A DNA stretch of 64,000 nt from Termitidicoccus mucosus (GCF_038725785.1 NZ_CP109796.1:4650001-4714000), one strand, 5' to 3'. Positions 47,598-56,770 are shown, numbered from the stretch's first letter. A program made the numbers and translations. The notes: generated by a model from the sequence alone, not told the origin.

Positions 47598-50291
47598 ATG
47601 AGCAAACAACGCGCAGGCCGGAAGCGGAAGAGGACAGACGCGGATGCGGCGCCCGGACTGGTTGCACCGGATGCATCACCGGGGAGGAACGATCACGGGC
47701 ATGGGCGATGGCATGGATTTTTAGTCGTGGTTTTGGTGATTGCGGTTTGCGTGGCTTGGGCAAACACGCTGCGCGCGCCGTTTGTGCTGGATGACGGGGA
47801 ATCGATCGTCACCAATGCGAGCATCCGTGATTTTTGGTCGCTGCGCTGGCTGAATCCACCGGCAGAGATGGGCGAGACCGTGAGCGGCCGGCCGGTGTTG
47901 AATCTTTCCTTCGCGGTGAATTATGCGTTGGGCGGACTGGATGTGCGGGGATATCATCTGGGCAACATGCTCATCCACGCGGCGGCGGCGCTGGTTTTGT
48001 TTGGCGTGGCGCGGCGGGTGTTGTCGCAGTGCGGTTCCGAACGAAGCGGCACGCCTGCCGCGAGGGCGGAGCGCGACAGCGCGGAGGAGCCGGGCCGTAG
48101 CGCAGGCATCCCTGCCTGCCGTCCGAGGGCGATCGCGCGAAGCGCGGCATTTGTTTTTTGGAAAAAGATCAGCGGCGCTTCGCGCCAAGAATTTTCGACG
48201 GCAGGCAGGATGCCTGCGCTACGGGGCTGGTGCGCGTCCTACGGTGAACGGCTTTCCGAAGCCGGCGCGGCTGGGCTGGCGTTTGCGATGGCGTTGCTGT
48301 GGGCGCTGCATCCATTGCAGACCGCGGCGGTCACCTATGTGGCGCAGCGGGCGGAGTCGCTGGCGGGGTTGTTTTATTTGCTCACGTTGTATTGCTTCAT
48401 CCGGGCGGCGGAGACGGGGGATTCGGCAGATCGGGTGGCACGGGCGACCCGCCCGTGGGATTGCGACGCGGAGCGTCGTCAGCATGGGCGAGTCGCCCAT
48501 GCCACGCAGACCCATGGGCTGGCGGACCGTGCGGCGGCGCGCGGGGCGCGCTGGTGGGGCGCGCTGGCGGTGACGGCGTGCGCGCTGGGCATGGGGACGA
48601 AAGAGACGGTGGTCACGGCGCCGTTGGTCGCGCTGTTGCTGGACCGGGCGTTTTTTGCGGGATCGTTTCGCGAGGCCTGGCGGCGGCGCTGGCGGCTTTA
48701 TGGCGGGCTGGCGGCGACATGGCTGCTGCTGGGCGCGCTGGTGTTGTCCAACACCGGTCGCGGCGGTTCGGCGGGGCTCGGCTCGGAGATCGGCGCATGG
48801 GGCTATTTGCTCACGCAGTGCGGGGCGATTGTGCGTTATCTGGGGCTGGCTTGCTGGCCGGCGTCGCTGGTGTTCGATCATGGCACGCCGGTCGCGGCGG
48901 GGCCGGGCGCGGTGTGGTGGCAGGCGCTGTTGTTGTGTGCGCTGGCGGCGGGGACGCTGCGGGCGTTGTGGCGGAATCACGCGGCGGGATTTCTGGGCGC
49001 GTGGTTTTTCCTGATGCTCGCGCCGAGCTCGAGTTTCGTGCCGGTGTCGACGCAGACCGTGGCGGAGCATCGCATGTATCTGGCGCTGGCTGCGGTGGTG
49101 GCGCTGGCGTGCGCGGGAGCATGGCGGGTACTGGCGTGGGTTTGCGGCATGGGGGCGCAACGCGGCGGCGGCAACAATGCGATTCCCAAGGCTTTTCAGC
49201 CCTTCAGTCCCTCAGCCTTTCGGCCTTTGCTCTGGGCGGCGCTGGTGTGCGCGGCAGCGGCGTTGGGCGCGGTGACGGTGGCGCGAAACGCGGTGTATCG
49301 CACGGCGGTGTCGCTTTGGTCGGACACGGTGGAAAAACGTCCGGACAATCCGCGCGCGCGCAACAACCTCGGGGCGGCGCTCTCGGCGGAAGGGCGGACG
49401 GCGGAGGCGGCGGAGCAGTTTCGCCGGGCGATCGCGTTGCGGCCGAATCATGCGTTTGCCCATTTCAACCTTGGCGTGGCGTTGATGCTTGATCCGCGTG
49501 CCGCGCTCGATGCCGTCGCGGCAGAGAGGGGAAACGGGACGCCGCCGGACGCCGCCGCTCTGCGCGCCGAGGCGGTCCGGCAGGCCGAGCATCATTTCCG
49601 CGCGGCGCTGGCGGCCGAGCCCGGCAACACGGACGCGTGCGTGAATCTCGGCAAGCTGCTCGCCGACTCGGGCCGGACGGCGGAGGCGATGGAGCACTAC
49701 CGCTCGGCTCTGGCCGGCGACCCGGCGGCGCAGGATGCGCGGGTGAACCTGGCGGCATTGCTCGTTGCCGACGGACGCGAGGCGGAGGGCGCGGCGTTGC
49801 TGCGCGAGGCGCTGGCGGCGGAACCGGGGCTGGCGGAGGCGCATTATCAGATGGGTTTGGTGTTGGAAAAAAGCGGCGCGCGCCGCGAGGCCGAGGCGGA
49901 GTTTCGCGCCGCCGTGCGGCTCAAGCCGGGCATGGCGGCGGCCCACCTCGCGCTGGGCAACTGCCTCGCGCGGCGAGGCGATGCGGGAGCCGAGTCGTGC
50001 TATCGCGAGGCGCTTCGGCTCGATCCGAAACTCGCCGAGGCATGGTATGCGCTGGGCAACGGATTCGCGAAACAGGAACGGTTTGCCGATGCGATGGACG
50101 CCTACCGCAAGGCGATCCAGCTCGATCCCGCGCATGTGCAGGCGCTCAACAATCTCGGCAACTGCCAGCTCGTGACCGGGCGCGTGCGCGAGGCGGTGGA
50201 GACCTACGAGGAAGTGCTGCGCCGACGTCCCGGCGACGCGACGGTGCGGCAGAATCTCGACTACGCGAAGGAACTGCTGGGGGCGCGCTGA
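47598..50291 (+). CDS. Membrane protein with C-terminal TPRs (TMTC/GT-C-like), containing repeat elements
   Basis: 897 residues. An N-terminal charged stretch is followed by about ten hydrophobic segments with F-V-L-D-D-G-E-S-I-V near residue 62 and G-R-P-V-L-N-L-S-F near residue 98, as in TMTC/PMT-like (GT-C fold) membrane proteins. From about residue 575 there are eight or so tetratricopeptide repeats (A-R-N-N-L-G-A-A-L, A-C-V-N-L-G-K-L-L, A-W-Y-A-L-G-N-G-F, A-L-N-N-L-G-N-C-Q). Glycosyl transfer at the membrane is plausible, not shown. Three repeat-like DNA segments are read in frame between membrane segments or before the TPRs: a family A palindrome at 48095-48224, a second palindrome at 48435-48505, and a CTTCAGTCCCTCAGCC-type word block at 49189-49228. 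The frame is intact. Confidence 0.82.
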   Translation: MSKQRAGRKRKRTDADAAPGLVAPDASPGRNDHGHGRWHGFLVVVLVIAVCVAWANTLRAPFVLDDGESIVTNASIRDFWSLRWLNPPAEMGETVSGRPVLNLSFAVNYALGGLDVRGYHLGNMLIHAAAALVLFGVARRVLSQCGSERSGTPAARAERDSAEEPGRSAGIPACRPRAIARSAAFVFWKKISGASRQEFSTAGRMPALRGWCASYGERLSEAGAAGLAFAMALLWALHPLQTAAVTYVAQRAESLAGLFYLLTLYCFIRAAETGDSADRVARATRPWDCDAERRQHGRVAHATQTHGLADRAAARGARWWGALAVTACALGMGTKETVVTAPLVALLLDRAFFAGSFREAWRRRWRLYGGLAATWLLLGALVLSNTGRGGSAGLGSEIGAWGYLLTQCGAIVRYLGLACWPASLVFDHGTPVAAGPGAVWWQALLLCALAAGTLRALWRNHAAGFLGAWFFLMLAPSSSFVPVSTQTVAEHRMYLALAAVVALACAGAWRVLAWVCGMGAQRGGGNNAIPKAFQPFSPSAFRPLLWAALVCAAAALGAVTVARNAVYRTAVSLWSDTVEKRPDNPRARNNLGAALSAEGRTAEAAEQFRRAIALRPNHAFAHFNLGVALMLDPRAALDAVAAERGNGTPPDAAALRAEAVRQAEHHFRAALAAEPGNTDACVNLGKLLADSGRTAEAMEHYRSALAGDPAAQDARVNLAALLVADGREAEGAALLREALAAEPGLAEAHYQMGLVLEKSGARREAEAEFRAAVRLKPGMAAAHLALGNCLARRGDAGAESCYREALRLDPKLAEAWYALGNGFAKQERFADAMDAYRKAIQLDPAHVQALNNLGNCQLVTGRVREAVETYEEVLRRRPGDATVRQNLDYAKELLGAR
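48095..48224. repeat. 130-nt palindromic element, family A copy 3, inside a gene
   Basis: The arms 48095-48123 and 48196-48224 match the arms of the intergenic copies. The interior has the same GCGCGAAGCGCGGCATTT and TCAGCGGCGC blocks as copy 1. It lies wholly in the membrane-TPR coding sequence and contains no stop in the reading frame used, adding about 43 residues (S-A-G-I-P-A-C-R ... A-G-R-M-P-A-L-R). Confidence 0.92.
48435..48505. repeat. Second in-gene palindrome (CACGGGCGA type)
   Basis: The 23-nt arms 48435-48457 and 48483-48505 are inverted copies with a few changes, and each arm is itself palindromic (CACGGGCGACCCGCCCGTG). It is translated in frame as a hydrophilic loop of the membrane-TPR protein, about 210 bp after the family A copy. 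Confidence 0.85.
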
Positions 50292-50507
50292 GCACCCCGG
50301 TGCCCCGTCGTCCGCACTATTGCCGACCGCCACCGCCGAATCAAACCCCCACGTCCGCCCGCTCGGTGGCGGCATCCGGTCCTAGGGTGCCAACGGATGC
50401 GGATTACTTCTCAGGCGACTGGATGGCCCAGCGATTTTACAGCGCGCCAGAGTGGTGCATTTTGGCCTCCTCCTTGATACCCGCGCTCGATCAGGGGAGA
50501 ACCGGGT

Positions 50508-50993
50508 TTACCCGCGACGCGCTGCCTCGATTTTCGCGATATCGATTTTCTTCATTTCCATCATCGCTTCGAAGGCGCGCCTGCCCTCCGCGCCGCCCGC
50601 GGCTACCGCGCTGGTGAGGACGCGGGGAGTGATCTGCCAGGAAATCCCCCAGCGATCTTTGCACCAGCCGCAGTCGCTTTCCTGGCCGCCGTTACCGACG
50701 ATCGCATTCCAATAGCGGTCGGTTTCCTCCTGTGTGTCGGTCGCGACCTGAAAGGAAAAGGCCTCGCTGTGCGTGAAATCCGGCCCGCCGTTCAGGCCGA
50801 GGCAGGGAATGCCGAGGACGGTGAATTCCACCGTAAGGATATCGCCCGCTTGACCCGACGGGTAGTCGCCCGGCGCGTGGTGTGCCGCGGTCACTTTGCT
50901 ATCGGGGAATGTCGCTGCATAAAAACGCGCCGCGTCCAGAGCGTCTTTATTGAACCAAAGGCAGATCGTATTTTTGGGAATCGGTTTGTTCAT
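50508..50993 (-). CDS. VOC-family protein (PhnB / 3-demethylubiquinone-like)
   Basis: 161 residues from the ATG at 50993. It is one PhnB-like glyoxalase/VOC unit: C-L-W-F-N-K-D-A-L-D-A-A-R-F-Y near residue 10, F-x-V-L-G-I-P-C-L-G-L-N-G-G-P near residue 56, then a W-x-I-V-G-N-G-G-Q-E-S-D-C-G-W-C-K-D-R-W-G-I-S-W-Q segment shared by the PF06983 group. Members are often misnamed methyltransferases, and the true activity is usually unknown. It stands at the edge of the stress-type cluster and is followed downstream by the TPR gene in convergent orientation. Confidence 0.88.
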   Translation of the reverse strand: MNKPIPKNTICLWFNKDALDAARFYAATFPDSKVTAAHHAPGDYPSGQAGDILTVEFTVLGIPCLGLNGGPDFTHSEAFSFQVATDTQEETDRYWNAIVGNGGQESDCGWCKDRWGISWQITPRVLTSAVAAGGAEGRRAFEAMMEMKKIDIAKIEAARRG

Positions 50994-51289
50994 AAAGAAA
51001 TTTCGACCACGAGAGGCGCGAATGAAAGAAGTCCTTCGCAATATACGCCATCGCCGGGCTTCAGTCCACCGAGAACGTCATGCACCGGCGCGCCGCCGGC
51101 CGCCAGCCGCATCGCAACGCGATTCGCCTTTTTGCGGAGAGGCGCACGAAATGGTATGAGATCTTTTGCACACCCAAAGGCAGAAGCGGCCCGCGCGTTG
51201 CGCGGCGGGCAGCGGGAGGCAGCCCCCTTCCCTGCGGCGCTCTCTTTGAGGATTTCATTATTTCAAACAGCGCTCCCAAAAACACGCCC
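50994..51289. other. 296-bp gap without a convincing gene
   Basis: Several short frames exist on both strands, none with recognisable motifs. On the minus strand a frame ending near 50993 reads V-L-G-G-L-K-P-G-D-G-V-Y, which might be a gene-end fragment but is too short to call. Confidence 0.5.
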
Positions 51290-52438
51290 TTAATCATGCG
51301 GCGAATGGACGGATACGGTCTTCGGTTTTTTGCCCGGCTTTTTGCGCCGTTCGTATTTCCGGTCGGGCGCGCGAGCGGCGCCGCGCACGGGGGTGATTTT
51401 CACGGCGCGTCCCGTGCGCCCGGATTTTTGAATCGCATCGAGCACGCGCATGTCGGCCACGCCCTCCTCTCCGGAGGCTTCGGGCTTTCGATTTTTGGTC
51501 ACGCATTCCACAAAGGCTTCGATCTCCCCGGCAAATTGGTCCACATGCGGAAAAGTCTTGGACTTCGACTTGTCCTCAATGGTCGCTGTCTGGCGCAGGC
51601 CTCCGCTGTATTCAAACGCCGGATCGAGCACGATGTTGCCTTTTGTGCCGACGATTTGGAAACGCCCCGTGTCGGACGAGCCGAAACTCACGGCAAACGC
51701 CGCGAGCCGCCCGCGCGGAAAACGCAGGATCACGACGGCGGACTCCTCCACCTCGCGAAAACGCTTGTCCCCACTGCTGTCCAGAAACGCGGCAACCTCG
51801 ACGGGCTCGGCGCCCATGACGCTGCGCGCCGCGTTCAGGCAGTAGATGCCGATGTCGAGCAACGGACCGCCGCCGTGCCTGTCGCTCAAGCGGATGTTTT
51901 GCGCGTCGGTCAACTGAAAGCTGAAACTCGCGGTAAACAGGCGTGGATCGCCGATTTCACCCGAACGAACCCGTCGCACCGTATCGAGCGTCGCCGGTTC
52001 GAAATGCAGCCTGTAAGCAGTCATCAAGGTCACGCCGGCGGCGGCCGCGGCGCGCACGATGCGCTGGGCGTTTCGCTCCGTGTCCGCGAGGGGTTTTTCA
52101 CAGAGGATGTGCTTGCCGGCCTTTGCCGCGCGGATGCTGTATTCGTGGTGTTGGTCGTTGGGAAGGGCAATGAAGACAGCATCGATGGCGCGGTCCGCGA
52201 GGCACTCGCCGTATTTTTTATAGGGATACGTTTTTTCGGCTCCGTATTCGCGCGAAAGCACGCGGAGCTTTTCCGGGTCGCTGGAAACAAGGGCTGCGAC
52301 CTCGGCGTTGCTCGTGCGCTTGAAGGCGGGCAGCACGGCATTTTGGGCGATGTGGCCCAAGCCGACAACGGCAAATCTGAGTTTCCGATTATTCCCGGGC
52401 GCGGCTGGCCCGGAGTCAGTCCGTTCGATGGTGCTCAT
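51290..52438 (-). CDS. Gfo/Idh/MocA-family oxidoreductase
   Basis: 382 residues from the ATG at 52438. The Rossmann NAD(P) loop reads V-V-G-L-G-H-I-A-Q near residue 23. The family E-K-P motif is in I-L-C-E-K-P-L-A near residue 112, and the C-terminal alpha/beta domain has G-G-G-P-L-L-D-I-G-I-Y near residue 193, where Gfo/Idh enzymes place the catalytic-site Asp/Tyr. Typical substrates are sugars or inositols. The C-terminal ~30 residues are strongly basic (Y-E-R-R-K-K-P-G-K-K), unusual for the family. It lies between the VOC and ferritin-like genes on the same strand. Confidence 0.92.
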   Translation of the reverse strand: MSTIERTDSGPAAPGNNRKLRFAVVGLGHIAQNAVLPAFKRTSNAEVAALVSSDPEKLRVLSREYGAEKTYPYKKYGECLADRAIDAVFIALPNDQHHEYSIRAAKAGKHILCEKPLADTERNAQRIVRAAAAAGVTLMTAYRLHFEPATLDTVRRVRSGEIGDPRLFTASFSFQLTDAQNIRLSDRHGGGPLLDIGIYCLNAARSVMGAEPVEVAAFLDSSGDKRFREVEESAVVILRFPRGRLAAFAVSFGSSDTGRFQIVGTKGNIVLDPAFEYSGGLRQTATIEDKSKSKTFPHVDQFAGEIEAFVECVTKNRKPEASGEEGVADMRVLDAIQKSGRTGRAVKITPVRGAARAPDRKYERRKKPGKKPKTVSVHSPHD

Positions 52439-52547
52439 ATTATGCCGTTGTCGTTGCGCTTCGCGCGCATTGCCGGTGTTTCCCCGCACGTCGTCTCTTC
52501 GTGCCTGGGCGTGGGTTCGGCGAATGCGCCGGTGCACTTGGGGAATG

Positions 52548-53057
52548 TTATTTGTCGTCCTCGCCGCCTTCCTGCGCCACGAAATTGAGGCGGCCGGCGA
52601 TGGCGGTGAGTTCCTTGTCGGTTTCGCCCTCTTCATCGAGGGTTTGTTGCAAGACGACCATGTCGCGGTCGTGGCCCAGGATGCCGGCGAATGTGCGCAC
52701 GCAACCGTAGCCGGCGATTTCATAGTGCTCGATGCGCTGGGCATCGGCGATGAGGCCGGCATCGCGCACGGCGAGGTCTTCGTGTTCCGAGATATTTTCC
52801 CTGCCCTCAGCGATGAGGCCTTCCATCGCCTTGCAGGTTTTGCCTTTCGGCGATTCGTCGTGATTCTCGAAAATGTTTTCGAGGCGCCGCACGTGCTCTT
52901 TGGTCTGTTCGAGGTGGGTGGTAATCCCCTCCTTGAGCGAGGGATCATAGGCGGCCTTCGCCATTTCGGGCAATGCTTTCAGAAGTTGGTTTTCGGCGTT
53001 ATAGAGATCGCGAAGCTGTTCGATATAGAGGTCGTGTAATGTGTCCGTCGTTGTCAT
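52548..53057 (-). CDS. DUF892 ferritin-like stress protein (YciF-type)
   Basis: 169 residues. It opens with L-H-D-L-Y-I-E-Q-L-R-D-L-Y-N-A-E-N-Q-L, the hallmark of DUF892/YciF proteins, and has the ferritin-like four-helix pattern with E-Q-T-K-E-H-V-R-R-L-E, E-H-Y-E-I-A-G-Y-G and a late E-E-G-E-T-D-K-E. The Glu/His residues that bind a di-iron centre in this family are present. The start has a GGAG Shine-Dalgarno 7-8 bp upstream, unlike most genes in the left part of the window. It is usually induced by osmotic or general stress and fits the neighbouring genes. Confidence 0.93.
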   Translation of the reverse strand: MTTTDTLHDLYIEQLRDLYNAENQLLKALPEMAKAAYDPSLKEGITTHLEQTKEHVRRLENIFENHDESPKGKTCKAMEGLIAEGRENISEHEDLAVRDAGLIADAQRIEHYEIAGYGCVRTFAGILGHDRDMVVLQQTLDEEGETDKELTAIAGRLNFVAQEGGEDDK

Positions 53058-53468
53058 GGGCGTCTCCAGGTTGGATTGTGAGTATTTTAGTGAGTTTCTT
53101 CTTTTATTTTCTTGGATGAGCGTCCTCCGGCGTTTGGCGCCCGAGATCGCGGGGGCAATGTCACCCAGACCCGGCGTTGTTGAAATGGGGCGATACCCTG
53201 TTCGTGTTCTCAGGGAATTTTCCCACGGCTGCACGGGGCCGGTTGTTTTTCGCCCATGACTGCCGACCGGGATGCTGACGAGGCCGACGCTGATGGAACC
53301 TTGCCAGATCGCGCGCAGGGGAAGGAGAAGTTGATGGTTACCGGGGATTCACGGCGACAAGGCAGCCACTTTGCCGCGGCGCAACAGGGGGAATTTACGG
53401 CTTTTCGGGCGAGGGCAAATTTGCTTCGCCACCAGCGCGGCCGAATATCGAATTAGGGGAATTCATCC
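53058..53468. other. 411-bp gap between divergent stress genes
   Basis: It separates the divergent DUF892 and FAD-Rieske genes, so it should contain both promoters. A short frame at 53256-53456 has no recognisable motif and I do not call it. No clear inverted repeat was found. Confidence 0.5.
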
Positions 53469-55091
53469 ATGCCGGAATGGCGGTTTGCACCGATTGCGAG
53501 AAACGTGAGTCGCGCGGACTATCTGTCGATGGACACGACTCCTTATTGGTTCGCATCGGTGCCGCTGCCCGGGTTTCCGCCGCTCGTGCGGGACGTGTCG
53601 GTCGATGCGATTGTCATTGGAGGCGGTTTGACGGGAATCACCGCCGCCTATCTGTTCAAGCGCGCCGGGATGAGCGTGGCGCTCTTGGAGCGCGGGCGAT
53701 GCGCGGAAGGCGACACGGGCCACACAAGCGCGCATCTGACGGCCGTCACCGACATGCGTCTTCACACTCTCATCTCCGATTTCGGCGAAGCCGCAGCGCG
53801 CACCGTTTGGGATGCGGGCATGAGCGCCGTGGCGTTGATCGCGGACGTCGTTGCAAGGGAAAACATCAAATGCGATTTCAGTCTGCAAAACGGTTATCTG
53901 CACGCGCCCGCTCGCAGTGACGATGGAGCGCTCGCCGGGGCCGTCTCGGAGTTGCAACTCGAAGCGGAGGCCGCAAAACAGCTCGGCATCCCCGTCGAAT
54001 CCGTCGGGCGCGTTCCCCTTTTCGCGACGCCAGGCATTCGCTTTTCGGGGCAGGCGAAATTTCATCCGCGCAAATATCTGGCAGCGTTGCTCTCGAAGAT
54101 TCGGGGCGATGGCAGTTGCATTTTCGAAAACACAAATGCGGACACGGTTTCGACCGATCCGCTCACCGTGACCGCGGGCGACTTCACCGTGCGGGGGCGT
54201 TTTCTGGTAATCGCCACGCATACGCCGCTGCGCGGATCGGCAAGCGGGGCGGGCGCGTTGCTGTTTCAGAGCAAGCTGAGCCATTACACGAGTTACGCCA
54301 TCCGCGGGCGATTTCGCCGCGAAAATATTCCGGACGGAATCTTTTGGGACACCGACGATCCTTACGGCTATTTGCGCATCGACGACGCCGGCGACCCGCA
54401 AACGGCCTGCGCAATCTACGGCGGGCAAGATCATAAAACAGGACAGGTTTCGAGCACGGAGGCGCGTTATCACGCATTGGAACGCCGCTTGTCTTCGCTG
54501 ATGCCGGCTGGCGAAATCACGCACCGGTGGTCCGGACAAGTGGTCGAGACAATCGACGGACTGCCCTACATCGGCCCGGTGGACAAAGAACAATTTGTCG
54601 CCACTGGCTTCGGCGGCAACGGCATGACTTTCGGAACGCTCGCCGCCACGATGGCGCTCGATGCCGCGCAGGGACGCGAAAACCGGTGGAGCAAGCTGTT
54701 CGACATTCACCGCAAAAAATTGATTGGCGACGCGTGGACCTATTTTTCCGAGAACAAAGACTATCCGCTGCATCTGATCCACGATTGGTTTTCCAAGGGC
54801 GACCAGGGATCGTTCAATTCGCTTCCGCGCGAGAACGGGCGTGTTTTCCAGATGGGACGGAGGCGCGTCGCGGCATATCGCGCGCAGGACGGAACGCTGA
54901 CCGTCTGTTCCGCGGTGTGTCCGCACATGGGCTGCACGGTGAGATGGAACGAGGCGGAAAAGACATGGGATTGTCCCTGCCTCGGTTCGAGATTTCGCGC
55001 CACAGGCGAAGTGCTGGCCGGGCCTGCGGAAGAATCGCTGGAACCGCTGGCCGCCTCGTCTGTCGAAGCCCCTTCATCCGAATCCCGATAA
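53469..55091 (+). CDS. FAD-dependent oxidoreductase with degenerate Rieske domain
   Basis: 540 residues. A DAO-type flavin domain starts near residue 45 (A-I-V-I-G-G-G-L-T-G-I-T-A-A-Y, L-L-E-R-G-R-C, G-H-T-S-A-H-L-T) and runs to about residue 410. A C-terminal Rieske [2Fe-2S] domain follows. The first ligand pair is intact in C484-P-H486-M-G-C. The second pair, normally C-P-C-H-G-S, reads C502-P-C-L505-G-S, so the fourth ligand His is Leu (codon CTC at 54981-54983). The cluster is probably altered or absent. The start at 53469 has an AGGGGA Shine-Dalgarno; M21 (53529) is where many relatives begin. Members occur in stress clusters; the substrate is unknown. Confidence 0.9.
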   Translation: MPEWRFAPIARNVSRADYLSMDTTPYWFASVPLPGFPPLVRDVSVDAIVIGGGLTGITAAYLFKRAGMSVALLERGRCAEGDTGHTSAHLTAVTDMRLHTLISDFGEAAARTVWDAGMSAVALIADVVARENIKCDFSLQNGYLHAPARSDDGALAGAVSELQLEAEAAKQLGIPVESVGRVPLFATPGIRFSGQAKFHPRKYLAALLSKIRGDGSCIFENTNADTVSTDPLTVTAGDFTVRGRFLVIATHTPLRGSASGAGALLFQSKLSHYTSYAIRGRFRRENIPDGIFWDTDDPYGYLRIDDAGDPQTACAIYGGQDHKTGQVSSTEARYHALERRLSSLMPAGEITHRWSGQVVETIDGLPYIGPVDKEQFVATGFGGNGMTFGTLAATMALDAAQGRENRWSKLFDIHRKKLIGDAWTYFSENKDYPLHLIHDWFSKGDQGSFNSLPRENGRVFQMGRRRVAAYRAQDGTLTVCSAVCPHMGCTVRWNEAEKTWDCPCLGSRFRATGEVLAGPAEESLEPLAASSVEAPSSESR

Positions 55092-55113
55092 TGCGCGGCG
55101 CCACGACCGGAAT

Positions 55114-55761
55114 CTATTTTCCGGTTTCGCGATGCGGCGCCTCCAAATCCTTCGACTCCGGCGAATTTTTTTCCCGCAGAAATATGCTCAACCACACCAT
55201 CGCGCCTATCGCGAGAAATTCGCTCTGCCAGTTCTGAAACGATTCGAACCAAAATTGCGCGCCCGCGATGTACTCGAAAACGCCCAGCGCCCCCAGCCCA
55301 TGCCGCGCGCGCTCTTCGTTTTCGAGCTGCGCGCTGCTCAGGCAATGCGCCGCGAAGCTCGCGAAAAACAGCAGCGCAAACGCGAGCGATAGCGAACGGC
55401 CGTAAAGCGCCCGCCACAGCCCGCCGCGCCGCACCGGCCAGGGCGATTGCGCAGTCACTGCCCGCTTCGGGCGTGGTTTGTCCGGATCGTTGGACTCCGC
55501 CGACCCGCGCTGGAAAAGAAATGAGGTGATATATACGTATACAAACATCTGGAAAAACTCGCTCTCCCAATTTTCAGCCGTCGCCTCCACAAAATGGGCA
55601 CTCCGCATATATTGCCGCAAAGTGACAGGGGCTTCGGAATTCTCGGAACGGCGCTCATTATACGAACGCCACCCTGATAAAATCTGGCCAAAGCCGAACG
55701 TCACAAGAAAAAGCACACCGATGACACAGCCAAGCCCGTGGTGGCGCCAGAGTCGTCTCAT
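55114..55761 (-). CDS. DUF6766-like membrane protein with internal duplication
   Basis: 215 residues from the ATG at 55761. Four hydrophobic segments form two similar halves. Each half has a transmembrane segment, a G-R-S-x or A-R-H-G-type loop, then N-W-E-S-E-F-F-Q-M-F (first) or N-W-Q-S-E-F-L-A-I-G (second), then another segment and an E-S-N-D/E-S-K-D tail. The shape matches proteins I know as DUF6766, common in stress gene clusters. It converges on the FAD-Rieske gene. Function is unknown. Confidence 0.72.
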   Translation of the reverse strand: MRRLWRHHGLGCVIGVLFLVTFGFGQILSGWRSYNERRSENSEAPVTLRQYMRSAHFVEATAENWESEFFQMFVYVYITSFLFQRGSAESNDPDKPRPKRAVTAQSPWPVRRGGLWRALYGRSLSLAFALLFFASFAAHCLSSAQLENEERARHGLGALGVFEYIAGAQFWFESFQNWQSEFLAIGAMVWLSIFLREKNSPESKDLEAPHRETGK

Positions 55762-56047
55762 GTCGCAAAGTAACGTTTGGTTCTTGTTGCGCAATGCGCC
55801 CGGGCCTTTTGTTTGGTTTGTCAAATTATTGCGAATTATCGCTTCCGGTTGTGATGCTCCGAAGACTCGATATCTGTTGGTCCAGATACTTTGCACCCGT
55901 TGGCAGGCGAGGCTTTGGGATGCCTGGCGGGCACAGTGTCTGCATGTGCCGTCATGGGAAAGGTTATGGATATTTACGATTATGCGGTGCCAGCGTTGAA
56001 AGCGTTTCAAATCATTCCGCACCACAGCGCAAAACTATGCATATATT

Positions 56048-56770
56048 ATGACCGCGATAAAAAATGAAAACGATACCGCCCTCGCGCCGGCGAAAGCAGC
56101 GCCATTGTCGACATGCCCAAAACATCGCATTTTCATCGTGGACGACCACCCCGTCACACGCAAAGGCATCATCGCCATGTTGAGCGGCGACCCGTCACTC
56201 GAAATATGCGGCGAAGCTGATTCGGCGCCCGCCGCGCTTGCCGCCATGCTAAAGACCGTGCCCGATCTCGCCTTGGTCGACATCTCGCTGAAGGCGCCGA
56301 ACGGCATCGAACTGACCAAAAACCTTCACACCATGATTCCCCGCATGCGCGTGCTGATCATATCGATGCACGACGAGGAGTTGTATGCCGAGCGGTGCGT
56401 GCGCGCCGGCGCCCACGGATATGTCATGAAGGCGGAGGCCGCTGAAAAAATCGCCGTCGCGGTGCGCAAGGTTCTGCGAGGCGAACTCTATGTCAGCGAC
56501 AAGATGAAGGAGCGCATCCTTGGCGGCCTGATGATAAACGGGAGGTCCAGCGCCTCTTTTTCAATTCACTCGTTGAGCGACCGCGAACTCGAAGTGTTTT
56601 GTCTGATAGGCACCGGATATGGCACCCGCGACATCGCCGCCAAACTCAACCTGAGCATCAAGACAATCGACTCCCACCGCGAACACATGAAAATCAAACT
56701 CGGGCTAAAGCGGGGCGCGGACCTCATCCGTTATGCCATACAATGGGTCACGAGCTGCAATGCCGTTTAA
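56048..56770 (+). CDS. NarL/LuxR-type response regulator (orphan)
   Basis: 240 residues. The receiver domain has the acidic pair D32-D33, the phospho-acceptor D78 in L-V-D-I-S, S106 and K128, all in place. A LuxR-type helix-turn-helix covers about residues 174-235 (L-S-D-R-E-L-E-V-F, then G-T-R-D-I-A-A-K-L-N-L-S-I-K-T-I-D-S-H). No histidine kinase is in the window, so it is an orphan or receives phosphate from elsewhere. A central regulator role for the surrounding stress genes is suggested by position only. Confidence 0.94.
   Translation: MTAIKNENDTALAPAKAAPLSTCPKHRIFIVDDHPVTRKGIIAMLSGDPSLEICGEADSAPAALAAMLKTVPDLALVDISLKAPNGIELTKNLHTMIPRMRVLIISMHDEELYAERCVRAGAHGYVMKAEAAEKIAVAVRKVLRGELYVSDKMKERILGGLMINGRSSASFSIHSLSDRELEVFCLIGTGYGTRDIAAKLNLSIKTIDSHREHMKIKLGLKRGADLIRYAIQWVTSCNAV

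Noticed and set aside
51061-51297. A 78-residue minus-strand frame after the Gfo/Idh/MocA gene
   Set aside because: Basic low-complexity translation without family features; treated as non-coding.
53256-53456. A 66-residue frame between DUF892 and FAD-Rieske genes
   Set aside because: No motif, no good ribosome site, and it occupies the shared promoter region.
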